64,000 nucleotides of DNA from Verrucomicrobiota bacterium (lineage in GTDB: Bacteria; Verrucomicrobiota; Verrucomicrobiia; Limisphaerales; J093): NCBI GenBank assembly GCA_029556615.1, contig JAKQDD010000256.1, positions 1 through 64,000 on the forward strand. Direction: 5' to 3'. Shown here piece by piece: positions 42,501-51,070 of this stretch. The translations under genes and the position numbers were made by a program. The notes beneath the pieces are model-generated. The model ran no database searches. It saw only the letters and a list, made by a program, of their open reading frames with translations, and was not told the origin of the DNA. Positions within the stretch are counted from its first letter, which is position 1; every line of letters begins with the position of its first letter.

Positions 42501-44870
42501 CTGCGCCAGGCGGTCGAGGGGGATCTGGTGCTGCGGAGCGAAGTGAAGGAGATGGATGCGGCGCTCGAGCGGGCGTTGATGTTCATGCACGAGCTGGGGG
42601 TGATCGTGCTGCACCAGGGCCTGGCCGTCTTCCGGTCCGCCATGACAATCCGCGTCGAGCCCGAGATGCGCGGTGTGTCGTACGCCACCGGGGATTACCG
42701 GCCGTTGCGCGATCATTACCGCGAGCGCGTGTTCCAGATCCACGTGATGAGCGAGTACGCCCGGTGCGGGCTGGAACGGGTCAGCGAGGCGCTGAAGCTC
42801 GTGCTGGCCTATTTCACGATGGACAAGGCGGCGTTCATCCGGCGCTTCATGCACACGAAGCCGGACTTGCTGACGCACGCGACCACTGCCCAGTCGTTCC
42901 AGCGGATCGTGACCGACCTGGGAAACCGCGAGCAGCAGCGGGTCGTCACGGCACCGCTGGGCAAAAACCTGCTCATCCTCGCCGGGCCGGGCTCGGGCAA
43001 GACGCGGACGGTGGTGCATCGCTGCGCCTACCTCCTGCGGGTCGAGCGGGTCCGGCCCGCCAGCGTCTTGGTGTGTTGTTTCAACCGGCAGGCGGCGATC
43101 GAAATCCGCCGACGGCTGCGGGACCTGGTCGGGACCGACGCCCACGGCGTGACCGTGGCGACCTACCATGGCTTGGCCATGCGGCTGTTGGGACGGTCGC
43201 TCGGCGGCGGATGGGCCCGAGGCGACGAGCTGCCCGATTTCAACGGCTGGATCGTCGAGGCCGCCCAGTTGCTGGGTGGCGAGCAAGCGGCGGCAGCAGG
43301 GGTCGAACCGGACGAGGTGCGGGACCGGGTGCTCGCGGGCTTCCAGCACATCCTGGTGGACGAGTACCAGGACATCGACGAGCCCCAGTACGAGTTGATC
43401 AGCGCGATCGCGGGCAGGACGCTTCATGACGCGGACGCCAGGCTGTCGGTGCTCGCGGTGGGCGACGACGACCAGAACATCTATGCGTTCCGCGGCGCCA
43501 ATGTCGAGTTCATCCGACGGTTCGAGAAGGACTACGATGCCGAGGTCCATTACCTGGTCGAGAACTATCGATCCACCGGCCACATCATCGCCGCCGCAAA
43601 TGCGTTGATCGCCGCCAACCGGGATCGGATGAAGCGGGATCGGCCGATCCGGGTTGACCGGCGTCGGGCGCGGGCGCCGGCGGGGGGCGAAGGGGCGCGG
43701 CTCGACCCCGTGACCGGGGGTCGTGTCCAGGTGATCGAAGTGCCGGATGCGGCCGGCCAAGCCCGCGCGGTGGTGGCCGAGATCGAACGCTTGAGGCAAT
43801 GGGGCGTGGAGGATCCGGCGCAGATTGCCGTGCTCGCGCGCAGCCATCGGGAACTCGTGGAGGTCCGGGCCGCCGCGGAAGAGGCGCGCGTGCCCGTGCG
43901 CTGGCTCGCCGATCCGCGCGTCATCCCGCCCTTGCACCGGGTTCGCGAGATCCACGCGTTTCTCGCCGATCTCGCCGGCCGCCGGGGCGCCTGCGTGCGT
44001 GCGGAGGCGTTGCTCGAGCAGGCGGCGGCGGCAAGCCCGGCCGGGGACGCCGCGAATCCATGGCGCCGGTTTCTCGTGAGAACGTTGGAGGCCTGGCGCG
44101 AAGAGACCGAGAACGCGGAGTTGCCGGCGGGGGAAGCGATGGAGGCGATCTATGAAGCCTGCGCCGAAGCGCGCCGCGGCTTCGCCTTCGGAGACGGCGT
44201 CTGGCTGAGCACGGTGCACGCCGCCAAAGGGACCGAGCACGACCATGTGCTGCTGATTGGCGCGTGGCCGCTCGACGGGTCCGGCGCCGCCGCCGAAGAA
44301 CTGCGGCGCGTGTTCTACGTCGGCATGACGCGAGCTCGCAAGACGCTGGCCGTGGTCGAGCGCGCGGATGTGCCACGGAGCGTGACGGCAGCGTTGACCG
44401 GCCGGTCGGTGGTGCGCACGCTCGCGCGCGCACGGGAGGATGCCGGCTCGCAGGGACGCTCGACCCACCCTGGACCGGCGTGCTGTCAGTACGCGCCGCT
44501 GGGATTGGACAGTGTGCATCTTGGATATGCCGGTCAGTTCCCGGCCGGACATCCGGTGCATCGGGCGCTGGCGCGGATGCAGCCGGGCGACCGGGTAATC
44601 CCGAAACCGGACTCGGGGGGGATTGCGTTGCAGGATGGGCGGAAGGTCGCGGTGGCGCGGCTCTCGCGCAAGGCGGTGGCGGAGTGGCGCGATCGGATCG
44701 AGGGCGGGCAGGTGCGGGCAGTGCGGGTGCTGGGCCTTGTCCGGCGGAGCGCCGAGCAGGAAGGCGAACACCCCGAGGGCAAGGAGCAGGCCTTTCAGGT
44801 CGCCGAGTGGGAGGTGCCGCTGCTGGAAATCGTCGCGGAAGAGAAATCGCCGCCACGAGGAGGCCGATAA
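39549..44870 (+). CDS. Three-enzyme fusion: 3'-5' exonuclease, RecQ helicase, UvrD helicase
   Basis: A 1773-residue protein. Residues 10-165 are a DEDD-type exonuclease (LLLDLE with Asp18/Glu20; GHNLVRHDLRIL; DPVADARLAAVLF); the usual His of the third motif is not evident. A RecQ-type SF2 helicase follows at about 300-800, with TGGGKS near 323, DEAH near 425, and GMGIDKEDVRLVIH...EAGRAGRDG. Residues 800-1120 look like winged-helix and linker. A UvrD/PcrA-type SF1 helicase spans about 1135-1620, with GPGSGKTRT, DEYQDIDEPQYE, GDDDQNIYAFRG, HAAKGTEHDH and VGMTRAR. The C-terminal 130 residues are a basic tail. Probable role: DNA repair or recombination. No frameshift is visible. Confidence 0.9.
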   Translation: MFAAGHQSTLLARALLLDLEVTPTGRIREWGAVLGDRTLKRSGDAAAVAQDPALRALAADAVCVLGHNLVRHDLRILREQRPGHCLLQLPVVDTLVLSPIAFPENPYHRLVKDYKLVRESVSDPVADARLAAVLFRDEWDALAGLRRTEPGLWALLRFLLGEPSEPGDRLAAGLEAVFSEIGRGERRLSREDAAAWCREHVRRYGCAEASIDDALWRSASGRHALAYAASWLRVAGSNSVLPPWVRMEHPAVGELIRRWREEPCAAAACAYCRRVHNAPEQLRVFFGFDGFRPLPASGSGGSLQRDIVEAGMRGESLLALLPTGGGKSLCYQLPALVRHHRRGVLTVVISPLQALMKDQVDGLVRRTGTPHAAALYGLLTPPERGDVLRRIRLGDVALLYVSPEQFRNRSFREAIAHREIGCWVFDEAHCLSKWGHDFRPDYLYAGRFIREFSAGQGVPVAPIACFTATAKTDVRREIVEFFRTETDRGLALYEGGVERENLRFAVQTIGTHAKLERIHDLLADRLGFEGGGSAIVFRSRRHLTEETAAFLSSKGWAAAHFHAGLTPAEKKRIQDEFLSGSLRVMCATNAFGMGIDKEDVRLVIHADTPGSLENYLQEAGRAGRDGGRAECVLLYDESDCEEQFRLSAMSELSRRDIAQILRVLRNPRRQHDGRVVITTGEILRDEDLDVEFEVEGSMADTRVRTAVAWLERAGFVQRDENVTQVFQARLLVRTMAEAEQRIGRLGLSPGERALWLAVLREMMNAQPSAPISVDQLAQLPEFMGFALGAAPAADGTDALREEPPGAGRRWSPEYVSAKVLKVLRSMCQADLLQRDTLFSAYVRHKVANPSRLALERVSALDRALIDLLAREEPDPEGWMPLSLRRLNQRLTDEGFESTVDGVRRLLQSLGEDGRGFAGSHGSIELKFFGRDAYRVRVRRPWQQTAELAEKRRRVAKVALEAILGKVPADAPASAERLVPFTLEELRQAVEGDLVLRSEVKEMDAALERALMFMHELGVIVLHQGLAVFRSAMTIRVEPEMRGVSYATGDYRPLRDHYRERVFQIHVMSEYARCGLERVSEALKLVLAYFTMDKAAFIRRFMHTKPDLLTHATTAQSFQRIVTDLGNREQQRVVTAPLGKNLLILAGPGSGKTRTVVHRCAYLLRVERVRPASVLVCCFNRQAAIEIRRRLRDLVGTDAHGVTVATYHGLAMRLLGRSLGGGWARGDELPDFNGWIVEAAQLLGGEQAAAAGVEPDEVRDRVLAGFQHILVDEYQDIDEPQYELISAIAGRTLHDADARLSVLAVGDDDQNIYAFRGANVEFIRRFEKDYDAEVHYLVENYRSTGHIIAAANALIAANRDRMKRDRPIRVDRRRARAPAGGEGARLDPVTGGRVQVIEVPDAAGQARAVVAEIERLRQWGVEDPAQIAVLARSHRELVEVRAAAEEARVPVRWLADPRVIPPLHRVREIHAFLADLAGRRGACVRAEALLEQAAAASPAGDAANPWRRFLVRTLEAWREETENAELPAGEAMEAIYEACAEARRGFAFGDGVWLSTVHAAKGTEHDHVLLIGAWPLDGSGAAAEELRRVFYVGMTRARKTLAVVERADVPRSVTAALTGRSVVRTLARAREDAGSQGRSTHPGPACCQYAPLGLDSVHLGYAGQFPAGHPVHRALARMQPGDRVIPKPDSGGIALQDGRKVAVARLSRKAVAEWRDRIEGGQVRAVRVLGLVRRSAEQEGEHPEGKEQAFQVAEWEVPLLEIVAEEKSPPRGGR

Positions 44871-45045
44871 GGCAGCGCCTTGTTTCCGGCCCACAGACCG
44901 AACGCGTTCCGAATGCCGGTGCCCCATCCGTGATGGAGCTGGGTCAAGTCCTTCCTGGGCGTGGACCGCACCCGTTCCTTGTTGGCGACGCTCACCCACG
45001 CGGTTCTGCCCGAAGCCAGGGGTGCCGCCACCCGCCTGGTGGCGC

Positions 45046-46344
45046 TCATCCGCCCCGCAGGGCGCGGGCGGCAATGTCGCGGCGGTAATGGGCGGCGTCG
45101 AATTGGATGCGGTCCACGGCGGCGTAAGCGGCGTCGCGGGCCTGGCGAAGGTCGGGGGCCCAGGCGGTGACGCCGAGGACGCGGCCGCCGTGGGTGACGA
45201 CGGTGTCCCTGACCCGGGCGGTGCCGGCGTGGAAGACCTTGGTGTTGGGCAGGTCGGCGGCCGCTTCAAGGCCGGCGATCGGCTTGCCCTTGGCGTAGGA
45301 GCCCGGGTACCCGCCCGAGGCCATCACCACGCAGACGGCGGCCATGGGGCTCCAGCGGAGGTCAGCGGTCTCGAGGGTGCCCTCGACGCAGGCCAGGAGC
45401 AGCTCCACCAGGTCCGATTCGAGGCGGGGGAGGTAGACCTGGGTCTCCGGATCGCCGAACCGGGCGTTGAACTCGAGCACCTTGGGGCCGTCCGCGGTCA
45501 GCATCAGGCCCGGATAGAGGATCCCGCGGTACTCGATTCCTTCGGCGGCGCAACCCCGCCGCCACGGCTCGAGGATCTGGCGTTCGATGGCCGCGAGATC
45601 GCTGGGACCGAGGAACGGGGTTGGGGAGTAGGTGCCCATGCCTCCGGTGTTGCGCCCCTGGTCGCCGTCCAGGGCCCGTTTATGGTCCTGGGACGTCGGG
45701 AAAAGCCTGGCCACGCGCCCGTCGCACAGCGCGTGAAGGGAGACCTCGACCCCGTCGAGCAGCTCTTGAATGACGACTCGGGCGCCGGCCTCGCCGAGGG
45801 TCTTGCGGACGAGGAACTCCTCGATGGCCTGGTCGGCCTGCATCATGTCCCGGCAGAGCAGCACGCCTTTGCCGAGGGCGAGGCCGTCGGCCTTGACGGC
45901 GCAACGCCCGCCGAGCTCGGCGGCGAACCTCGAGGCGGCATCGGCTTCGGAGAAGGTGCCGGCGCGGGCGGTGGGGATGCCGTGGCGCACCATGAACTCC
46001 TGCGCAAACGCCTTCGACGCCTCGAATTGGGCGGCCTTCCGGTTCGGCCCCCAAGTGCGGAGCCCGGCCTGCTGGAACAGGTCAACGATCCCCAGCGCCA
46101 GGGGATTGTCGGGCCCGACCACGGTCAGGTCGGGTCGGCGCTCCCGTGCGAACGCCAGCAGGGCCGGCAGGTCTTCCGCCCCGAGGGGAACACACTCGAC
46201 CGGGCGCCCCGTCGCGGCAGTCTGCTCGGAGGCAATGCCCGCGTTACCCGGCGCGCACCAGAGCTGTGTGGCGTGGGGTGACTGCGCGAGTTTCCAGACG
46301 AGGGCGTGTTCCCGTCCGCCGGAGCCAATGACCAGGATCTTCAT
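45046..46344 (-). CDS. purD: Phosphoribosylamine-glycine ligase
   Basis: A 432-residue protein, full length for PurD, which joins glycine to phosphoribosylamine in the second step of purine synthesis. MKILVIGSGGREHALVWKLA is the family opening; the ATP-grasp region has VKADGLALGKGV, DHKRALDGDQGRNTGGMGTY and EFNARFGDPETQV, covering the substrate loop and metal-binding Glu/Asn. The start is the ATG at 46342-46344. The convergent RecQ-fusion gene ends 176 bases from its stop. It is ordinary chromosome, unlike the islands to the left. Confidence 0.97.
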   Translation of the reverse strand: MKILVIGSGGREHALVWKLAQSPHATQLWCAPGNAGIASEQTAATGRPVECVPLGAEDLPALLAFARERRPDLTVVGPDNPLALGIVDLFQQAGLRTWGPNRKAAQFEASKAFAQEFMVRHGIPTARAGTFSEADAASRFAAELGGRCAVKADGLALGKGVLLCRDMMQADQAIEEFLVRKTLGEAGARVVIQELLDGVEVSLHALCDGRVARLFPTSQDHKRALDGDQGRNTGGMGTYSPTPFLGPSDLAAIERQILEPWRRGCAAEGIEYRGILYPGLMLTADGPKVLEFNARFGDPETQVYLPRLESDLVELLLACVEGTLETADLRWSPMAAVCVVMASGGYPGSYAKGKPIAGLEAAADLPNTKVFHAGTARVRDTVVTHGGRVLGVTAWAPDLRQARDAAYAAVDRIQFDAAHYRRDIAARALRGG

Positions 46345-46410
46345 GGGGATGCCCTGTGGCGGGGCTTGCGGGCGTGCCGGGATTGCCCGGGACTTCCGGA
46401 CCGCGCCAAC

Positions 46411-46941
46411 TCAGGGAGAAGGGTAATCGTCGGGATCGGATTCTTCGTCCACCTCGCCGAGGCAATCGTCGAGGGGCCGGCTGGCGTTGAAGTAATGGAA
46501 TTCCTCGAGTTTGAGTCGTGTGGCTTGCAGGCGTTGCAGAAGGACCCGGGTCATCCGGGTGTACAAGGCGAGACCGAACGCGGGATTCTCGGACGCCCGC
46601 TGGCGGAGATAGAGGGCATCGAACTCGAGGGTCTCGACCGCGTCGACCGATCGGGCGCTGTAGTGCCACGGGCTGGGGGGGAACATCCAGGACCAACCCA
46701 GCGCATCGCCCGGCCGGAGGATTTGGAGGGTGGTCACCCCGCGTCCTGGCAGGAACACCTCCAACGCCACCTGACCCAACTGCACGAGGTAGAGACGCGT
46801 CGCTTCCTGGCGCTCCTGGAAGATAAGGTCGCCCACGCCAAAGCGCACCAGGCGCGCTGACTCGACCACCAGCGGCAGGAATTCACGGCGGAGCCCCTGC
46901 CAGAACGGGTGGTTGACAACAAGCAACTCAAGATCGCTCAT
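46411..46941 (-). CDS. Cyclic-nucleotide-binding-domain protein
   Basis: 176 residues from the ATG at 46939-46941 (MSDLELLVVNHPFWQGLRRE). The whole protein is one cNMP-binding beta-barrel: VRFGVGDLIFQERQEATRLY, VALEVFLPGRG, LQILRPGDALGWSWMFPPSP and a final helix pair. There is no helix-turn-helix, so unlike Crp it would not bind DNA itself. The typical phosphate-binding Arg-Ala-Ala is WHYSARSVDA here, leaving nucleotide binding uncertain. It ends 66 bases before purD starts on the same strand. Confidence 0.82.
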   Translation of the reverse strand: MSDLELLVVNHPFWQGLRREFLPLVVESARLVRFGVGDLIFQERQEATRLYLVQLGQVALEVFLPGRGVTTLQILRPGDALGWSWMFPPSPWHYSARSVDAVETLEFDALYLRQRASENPAFGLALYTRMTRVLLQRLQATRLKLEEFHYFNASRPLDDCLGEVDEESDPDDYPSP

Positions 46942-47066
46942 GCTACAAGCCACGGAACGACAACCCGGAAAGCGCAGCCGGGCGTGGTTCGTGCGTCTCT
47001 TGGCGGGAGTGTATCGCCGAGCCGGGCCGGTGCTCAACCCTGATTGTCAAGGTGTGGACATTTCTT

Positions 47067-47098
47067 GTCCGCGGATTTGGGTGTCCGCGGATTTGGGT
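47067..47098 (+). repeat. Perfect tandem repeat, 16 bases twice
   Basis: GTCCGCGGATTTGGGT occurs twice without a gap, in the 290-base space between the divergent cyclic-nucleotide-binding and pyrF genes. Possible regulatory site; no more can be said. Confidence 0.45.
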
Positions 47099-47232
47099 GT
47101 TGATCCGGCGCCATCGGTTCTGGTATCGGGGGAGCGGGGTCTTGACCCCGGGGTGTTGGCCGGCGCGGGAGTGTGGCCGGGCACGACGCCGCGGCCGGGA
47201 GAGGCCGCAAGCCATGAACCGTTGTTGCTCCT

Positions 47233-47982
47233 ATGCCGACTGATCACGGGCCCCTGCAGGCAACAGGCATGCTGTCGGGCAAAGCCATCCCCCCGCGGGA
47301 GAGGCTCATCTTCGCCCTCGATGTCCCGACCGTCGAGGACGCCAGGCAATGGGTCGAGCGCCTGGGCGATTCGGTCGTCTTCTACAAGCTCGGCCTCCAG
47401 CTCTTCATGGCGGGCGGGTACTATGAGCTGATCGCCTGGATGCGGCAGCGGGGAAGAAAGGTCTTTGCCGACCTCAAGTTCTTCGACGTGCCCGAGACCG
47501 TGAAGCTGGCCGTCGAACAGCTCCGATCCCGCGACGTCGCGTTCGCCACCGTCCACGGCAACGATGAGATGCTGCGGGCGGCGGTCTCCGCGAAGCAGGG
47601 GACGCGGATCCTGGCGGTGACGGTTCTCACAAGTCTCGACCGCCACGATCTGCGCGACCTGGGGTTCGATTGCAACGTCGAGGAGCTGGTGCTCTCGCGG
47701 GCGCGCCGCGCCCTGGCAGTCGGCTGCGACGGCGTCATCTCGTCGGGCCTGGAAGCCGCCCGCCTCCGAGCCGACCTGGGCGAGGGATTCCTCGTCGTCA
47801 GCCCGGGCATCCGCCCCGTGGACAACAAGCCGGTCGACGATCAGAAGCGCGTCGTCGGCCTCGAGCAGGCGTTCCTGAACGGGGCGGATTACGTCGTCGT
47901 CGGACGCCCGATCCGCAAGGCGCCCGATCCGCAGGCGGAAGCCGAGGACTACCAGGCCCGCATCGCGCGGTTGTTCGCCTAG
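47233..47982 (+). CDS. pyrF: Orotidine 5'-phosphate decarboxylase
   Basis: A 249-residue protein that makes UMP from OMP, the last step of pyrimidine synthesis. RLIFALDVPTVEDARQWVER opens the barrel; VFADLKFFDVPETV carries the catalytic Asp-x-Lys-x-x-Asp; SPGIRP and DYVVVGRPI form the phosphate-binding end. An in-frame ATG at 47269 is an alternative start 12 codons later; the true N-terminus is open. The URO-D family gene begins 21 bases downstream. Confidence 0.96.
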   Translation: MPTDHGPLQATGMLSGKAIPPRERLIFALDVPTVEDARQWVERLGDSVVFYKLGLQLFMAGGYYELIAWMRQRGRKVFADLKFFDVPETVKLAVEQLRSRDVAFATVHGNDEMLRAAVSAKQGTRILAVTVLTSLDRHDLRDLGFDCNVEELVLSRARRALAVGCDGVISSGLEAARLRADLGEGFLVVSPGIRPVDNKPVDDQKRVVGLEQAFLNGADYVVVGRPIRKAPDPQAEAEDYQARIARLFA

Positions 47983-48003
47983 AAGGGTGATGGGGACTGC
48001 ACC

Positions 48004-49182
48004 ATGAACGGACGCGACCGCGTGGCGGCGGCGATGCGGCACCAGCCCGTGGATCGGGTGCCGGTGTTCTGCCAGCTTGCGCTCGGCCACTACTTCCTTC
48101 ACTCGGGGCTCGCGCCGCGCGACATCTGGTTCACGAGCGAGGGCTTCGCCGAGGCCCTCGTCCGGCTCCAGCAGCGCTATGACTTCGACGGCATCCTGGT
48201 GAACCTGCCGGGCCGGCCGCCGGACCTGTGGACTCGACTGCGTCGCATCGAGCCGGGAGAGGCCGGGGATCGGCTGGTGTGGGATGACGGCAGCATCACG
48301 GTCATGCCGCCCGATGACAATCCGCGGCACCTGGGGCCGGGCGGGGATCCGCTTCCCCGGGCCGACGTTGCGGCGATCGATCCGGATCACCTCGAGACTC
48401 TGGATGACCTGACGGGCTACGTGTGGAACACGTATCATATCCCCTGGCTGCCCGGCAAAGGCGACCGCGGGCCGCTCGCCGACGTGCCCGCTTACTTCTT
48501 CGAGACGCTTGACCGGGTCCGCGAGAAGACGCGTCACGCCGTGTCGGTCCATGGCGAGGTGTTCTCGCCGTTCACCCAGTACCAGGAGCTGCTGGGCTAC
48601 GAGGCCGCCCTGCTGAGCCTCGCCACGGACCCGGGCAAAGCGGATGCGTTGCTCGAGCGTTTGACCGACGCGGCCGTCGCCTGGGGCGTGGCCCAGGCCC
48701 GCCACGGCGCGGATGCGGTGCTGGTCTCCTCCGCGTTTGCAGGAGCCGGCTTCATTTCGCGGCGCATGTACGAGCGCTTCGTCCTGCCCCACGAACGCCG
48801 GCTCATCAACGCCATCCGCCAGACCGGCGTGCCCGCCTACACGCACACCTGTGGCCGGATCGGCGACCGCTTGGACCTGATGGAGGCAACTGGCACCCAG
48901 GGAATCGATACGCTCGATCCGCCGCCTCTGGGCAACGTCACCCTCGGAGACGCCAAACAGCGGGTGGGCAGTCGGCTCTTCCTCAAGGGCAATCTCAATG
49001 CGGTGGCGCTTCTGGAGTGCGAGCGCCCCGAGGAGGTCGACGCCGCCGTGGGCGCCTGTCTCAGGGACGGCGCGCCGGGCGGCGGGTACATCCTGAGCAC
49101 GGCCTGCTCGGTTGCCCCGCGGGTGGCCCCTTGGAAACTCGAACGGTTCGCCCCCCTTGCGCGCGGAGCCACACGTCTGTAG
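48004..49182 (+). CDS. Uroporphyrinogen-decarboxylase-family protein
   Basis: A 392-residue protein starting MNGRDRVAAAMRHQPVDRVP. The URO-D fold is seen in FCQLALGHYF, HGEVFSPFTQYQELLGYEAA, VAWGVAQARHGADAVLVSSA and VPAYTHTCGRIGDRL (a probable zinc-binding His/Cys pair). This THTCG pattern and the lack of the heme-pathway arginines fit the methyltransferase-like branch (MtaA/CmuA type) rather than HemE. The substrate is unknown. It is close behind pyrF on the same strand and probably co-transcribed. Confidence 0.85.
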   Translation: MNGRDRVAAAMRHQPVDRVPVFCQLALGHYFLHSGLAPRDIWFTSEGFAEALVRLQQRYDFDGILVNLPGRPPDLWTRLRRIEPGEAGDRLVWDDGSITVMPPDDNPRHLGPGGDPLPRADVAAIDPDHLETLDDLTGYVWNTYHIPWLPGKGDRGPLADVPAYFFETLDRVREKTRHAVSVHGEVFSPFTQYQELLGYEAALLSLATDPGKADALLERLTDAAVAWGVAQARHGADAVLVSSAFAGAGFISRRMYERFVLPHERRLINAIRQTGVPAYTHTCGRIGDRLDLMEATGTQGIDTLDPPPLGNVTLGDAKQRVGSRLFLKGNLNAVALLECERPEEVDAAVGACLRDGAPGGGYILSTACSVAPRVAPWKLERFAPLARGATRL

Positions 49183-49252
49183 CCGCGGGCGTGAGCGGGC
49201 CTGTCCGCCGAAGCCTCGGCGAAGGCGGACGCCGACCGCGGCAGGACGGGCA

Positions 49253-50602
49253 TCAGGTCCGTTGCGCCGACAGCGAAGGCCCTGGCGAACCGGCCACCCG
49301 GGCCGATTGCTCGAGCAGGCGCGGGTAGACCAAGCCGTAGATCGTGGTGGCAATGAAACCAATCAGCGGGAGGGCGAAGGAGATGCCGACGCTGTGGAAA
49401 CGGTCCCAGAGCCAGCCCATGAGCACGGCGGAGATCGAGCCGGCAGCGCCGACGGCAATGACGTGGAACGACGCCGCGATCTTGGTCTGCGCGCCGAGGT
49501 TGCGCACGCTCATCGCGAAGATGAACGGGAACATGATGGACATGAACAGCCAGCAGAGCGGCAGGATGGTCCACGAGACCATCTTGATGTCGGCCATGGC
49601 GAACAGGATGACGATCGAGTTCGCGACGCCGTAGAGCGCGAGCAGGAGGTTGGGCTTGATGACGCGGGCGATGGGCGCACCGGTGAACCTCCCGACCGCA
49701 TAGAGCACCATCGCGAAAGTGACCACGTAGGCGGCGGTGGCGTCGGGATTCGCCGCATGCGTGAGGGACTGATACCACGCAAAGAGCGGAGCCACGGTGG
49801 TACTCCCGCCAGCGTCCTTCACGATCGCGTTCTCGACGATGTAGTTCACGGCGAAGGCGTTGATGCCGATCTGCGCGATGATGTAGAGGAACTGGGTGAC
49901 GACCCCGAACGTGAAATGCGGCTGGCGGCCGAGCGGGGCCTTGAACGTCCCTGAATCGCCCGCCTCCCCGGCCGGCCCGCTGTCGTCAATGACCGGCAAG
50001 CGGATGAAGGAGAAGACGGCGAAGATCAGCAGCACCACGCACCCGAGGACGACGTACGGCAGAATGAGCGGGTGGAAGTCCGGGTTGGCGGGATCCACCT
50101 TCTGGCCGAAAAGGAGAAAGCCGCCCACCGCGGGCGCAATGATGTAGGCGCACGAGTTGAACGCCTGCGCAACCGAAAGACGCCCGGCCGCGCCGTCCTT
50201 CGGGCCAAGCACGGTGACATAAGGGTTCGCGGCGGTTTCAATGGTCGCCAGGCCGGTCGAGAGCACGAACAGCGAAAGGCAGAACGCCCAGAACGTCTTG
50301 AACACCAGTCCTGCCGGAATGAACAGGAACGCGCCAACAGCCAGCACCACGAGCCCCACAAGGATGCCCCGCTGGTACCCGATGCGGCGAATCAGCAACG
50401 CCGCCGGCAGGGCCGCGAGCAGATACGCGCCGAACACGGAGGTCTGGACGAGGCCCGACTGGGCCTTGCTGACGTGCAGGATGTTCTGAAAGTGCTTGTT
50501 CAGAACGTCCAGCATGGCATGGCAGAACCCCCAGATGAAGAAGAGGGAGGCCACCATCACGAACGCGAACAGCAGGGTCCGGCTTTTTTGCGAGGCTTGC
50601 AT
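49253..50602 (-). CDS. FucP-type sugar:H+ symporter (MFS)
   Basis: 449 residues from the ATG at 50600-50602 (MQASQKSRTLLFAFVMVASL). Twelve hydrophobic segments are visible. FFIWGFCHAMLDVLNKHFQN and VFGAYLLAALPAALLIRRIG are diagnostic of the FucP family, which imports L-fucose or related sugars with protons; ETAANPYVTVLGP and FAMSVRNLG are also family-typical. Specificity cannot be told from sequence. The 88-base element copy 2 ends 61 bases upstream of its start and may hold its promoter. Confidence 0.9.
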   Translation of the reverse strand: MQASQKSRTLLFAFVMVASLFFIWGFCHAMLDVLNKHFQNILHVSKAQSGLVQTSVFGAYLLAALPAALLIRRIGYQRGILVGLVVLAVGAFLFIPAGLVFKTFWAFCLSLFVLSTGLATIETAANPYVTVLGPKDGAAGRLSVAQAFNSCAYIIAPAVGGFLLFGQKVDPANPDFHPLILPYVVLGCVVLLIFAVFSFIRLPVIDDSGPAGEAGDSGTFKAPLGRQPHFTFGVVTQFLYIIAQIGINAFAVNYIVENAIVKDAGGSTTVAPLFAWYQSLTHAANPDATAAYVVTFAMVLYAVGRFTGAPIARVIKPNLLLALYGVANSIVILFAMADIKMVSWTILPLCWLFMSIMFPFIFAMSVRNLGAQTKIAASFHVIAVGAAGSISAVLMGWLWDRFHSVGISFALPLIGFIATTIYGLVYPRLLEQSARVAGSPGPSLSAQRT

Positions 50603-50663
50603 CGTTTGTGGGGACCTGTTGTACCGGCAAACCACTTTGGGGCGCAAGTCTCGGCGAACGGCC

Positions 50664-50751
50664 TAGCGAGGCGCCGCCTCAGACCCGGTCGAGTCCTCAG
50701 GCATATGAAGACCCTGCTGTGCCTGCCCATCCTCTCTTCCGCGCCTCGCTA
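50664..50751 (-). repeat. 88-base element with 11-base terminal inverted repeats, copy 2
   Basis: TAGCGAGGCGC (50664-50674) and GCGCCTCGCTA (50741-50751), inverted relative to copy 1 but in the same orientation toward its downstream gene (fucP-like, minus strand). Flanking likeness extends to about 50.83 kb; a partial extra copy of one end is near 50.84-50.87 kb. Confidence 0.7.
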
Positions 50752-51070
50752 ATGCAGAATCCTCGAAGGCAGGGGGGTGGGTTTGGAATGGCAGGGACCA
50801 AACTTGACCTGTTGACCCCATATTCCACAAGTCCAGGACTCTGGCGAGGCGCCGCCTCAGACCGATGCAGCATCCAGTCCCGAGGAACGGTGCCGCAACC
50901 AAGGTGACAGACTCATAGTCTCCCTCCAGATTCTCACAGTTTCTTGCACTTTTTACTTGCCTTTTGCGCGTGAAGTCTATTTTGTTCAATTTGATTTGAA
51001 CGTTCTGCCTGGTCCTTTTGGGTCGATCGCGCCCGCCTTACGCCACCGCGCGAAGTGACCGGGACGAAGT
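50752..51070. other. 319-base gap, upstream region of the GbsR-type gene
   Basis: The left half continues the similarity with the flank of element copy 1 and a partial element end. The right half (50.93-51.03 kb) is unusually A/T-rich for this genome (TTGCACTTTTTACTTGCC) and is a likely promoter region for the regulator, though no clear -35/-10 pair can be fixed. Confidence 0.4.

Noticed and set aside
40506..45269. A 1587-codon open frame on the minus strand
   Set aside because: It lies antisense to the RecQ-UvrD fusion, whose motifs are intact. Pro/Arg/His-rich composition without domains is typical of antisense frames in GC-rich genes.
46411..46941. Crp-type transcription factor
   Set aside because: Only the nucleotide-binding barrel is present; there is no DNA-binding domain.
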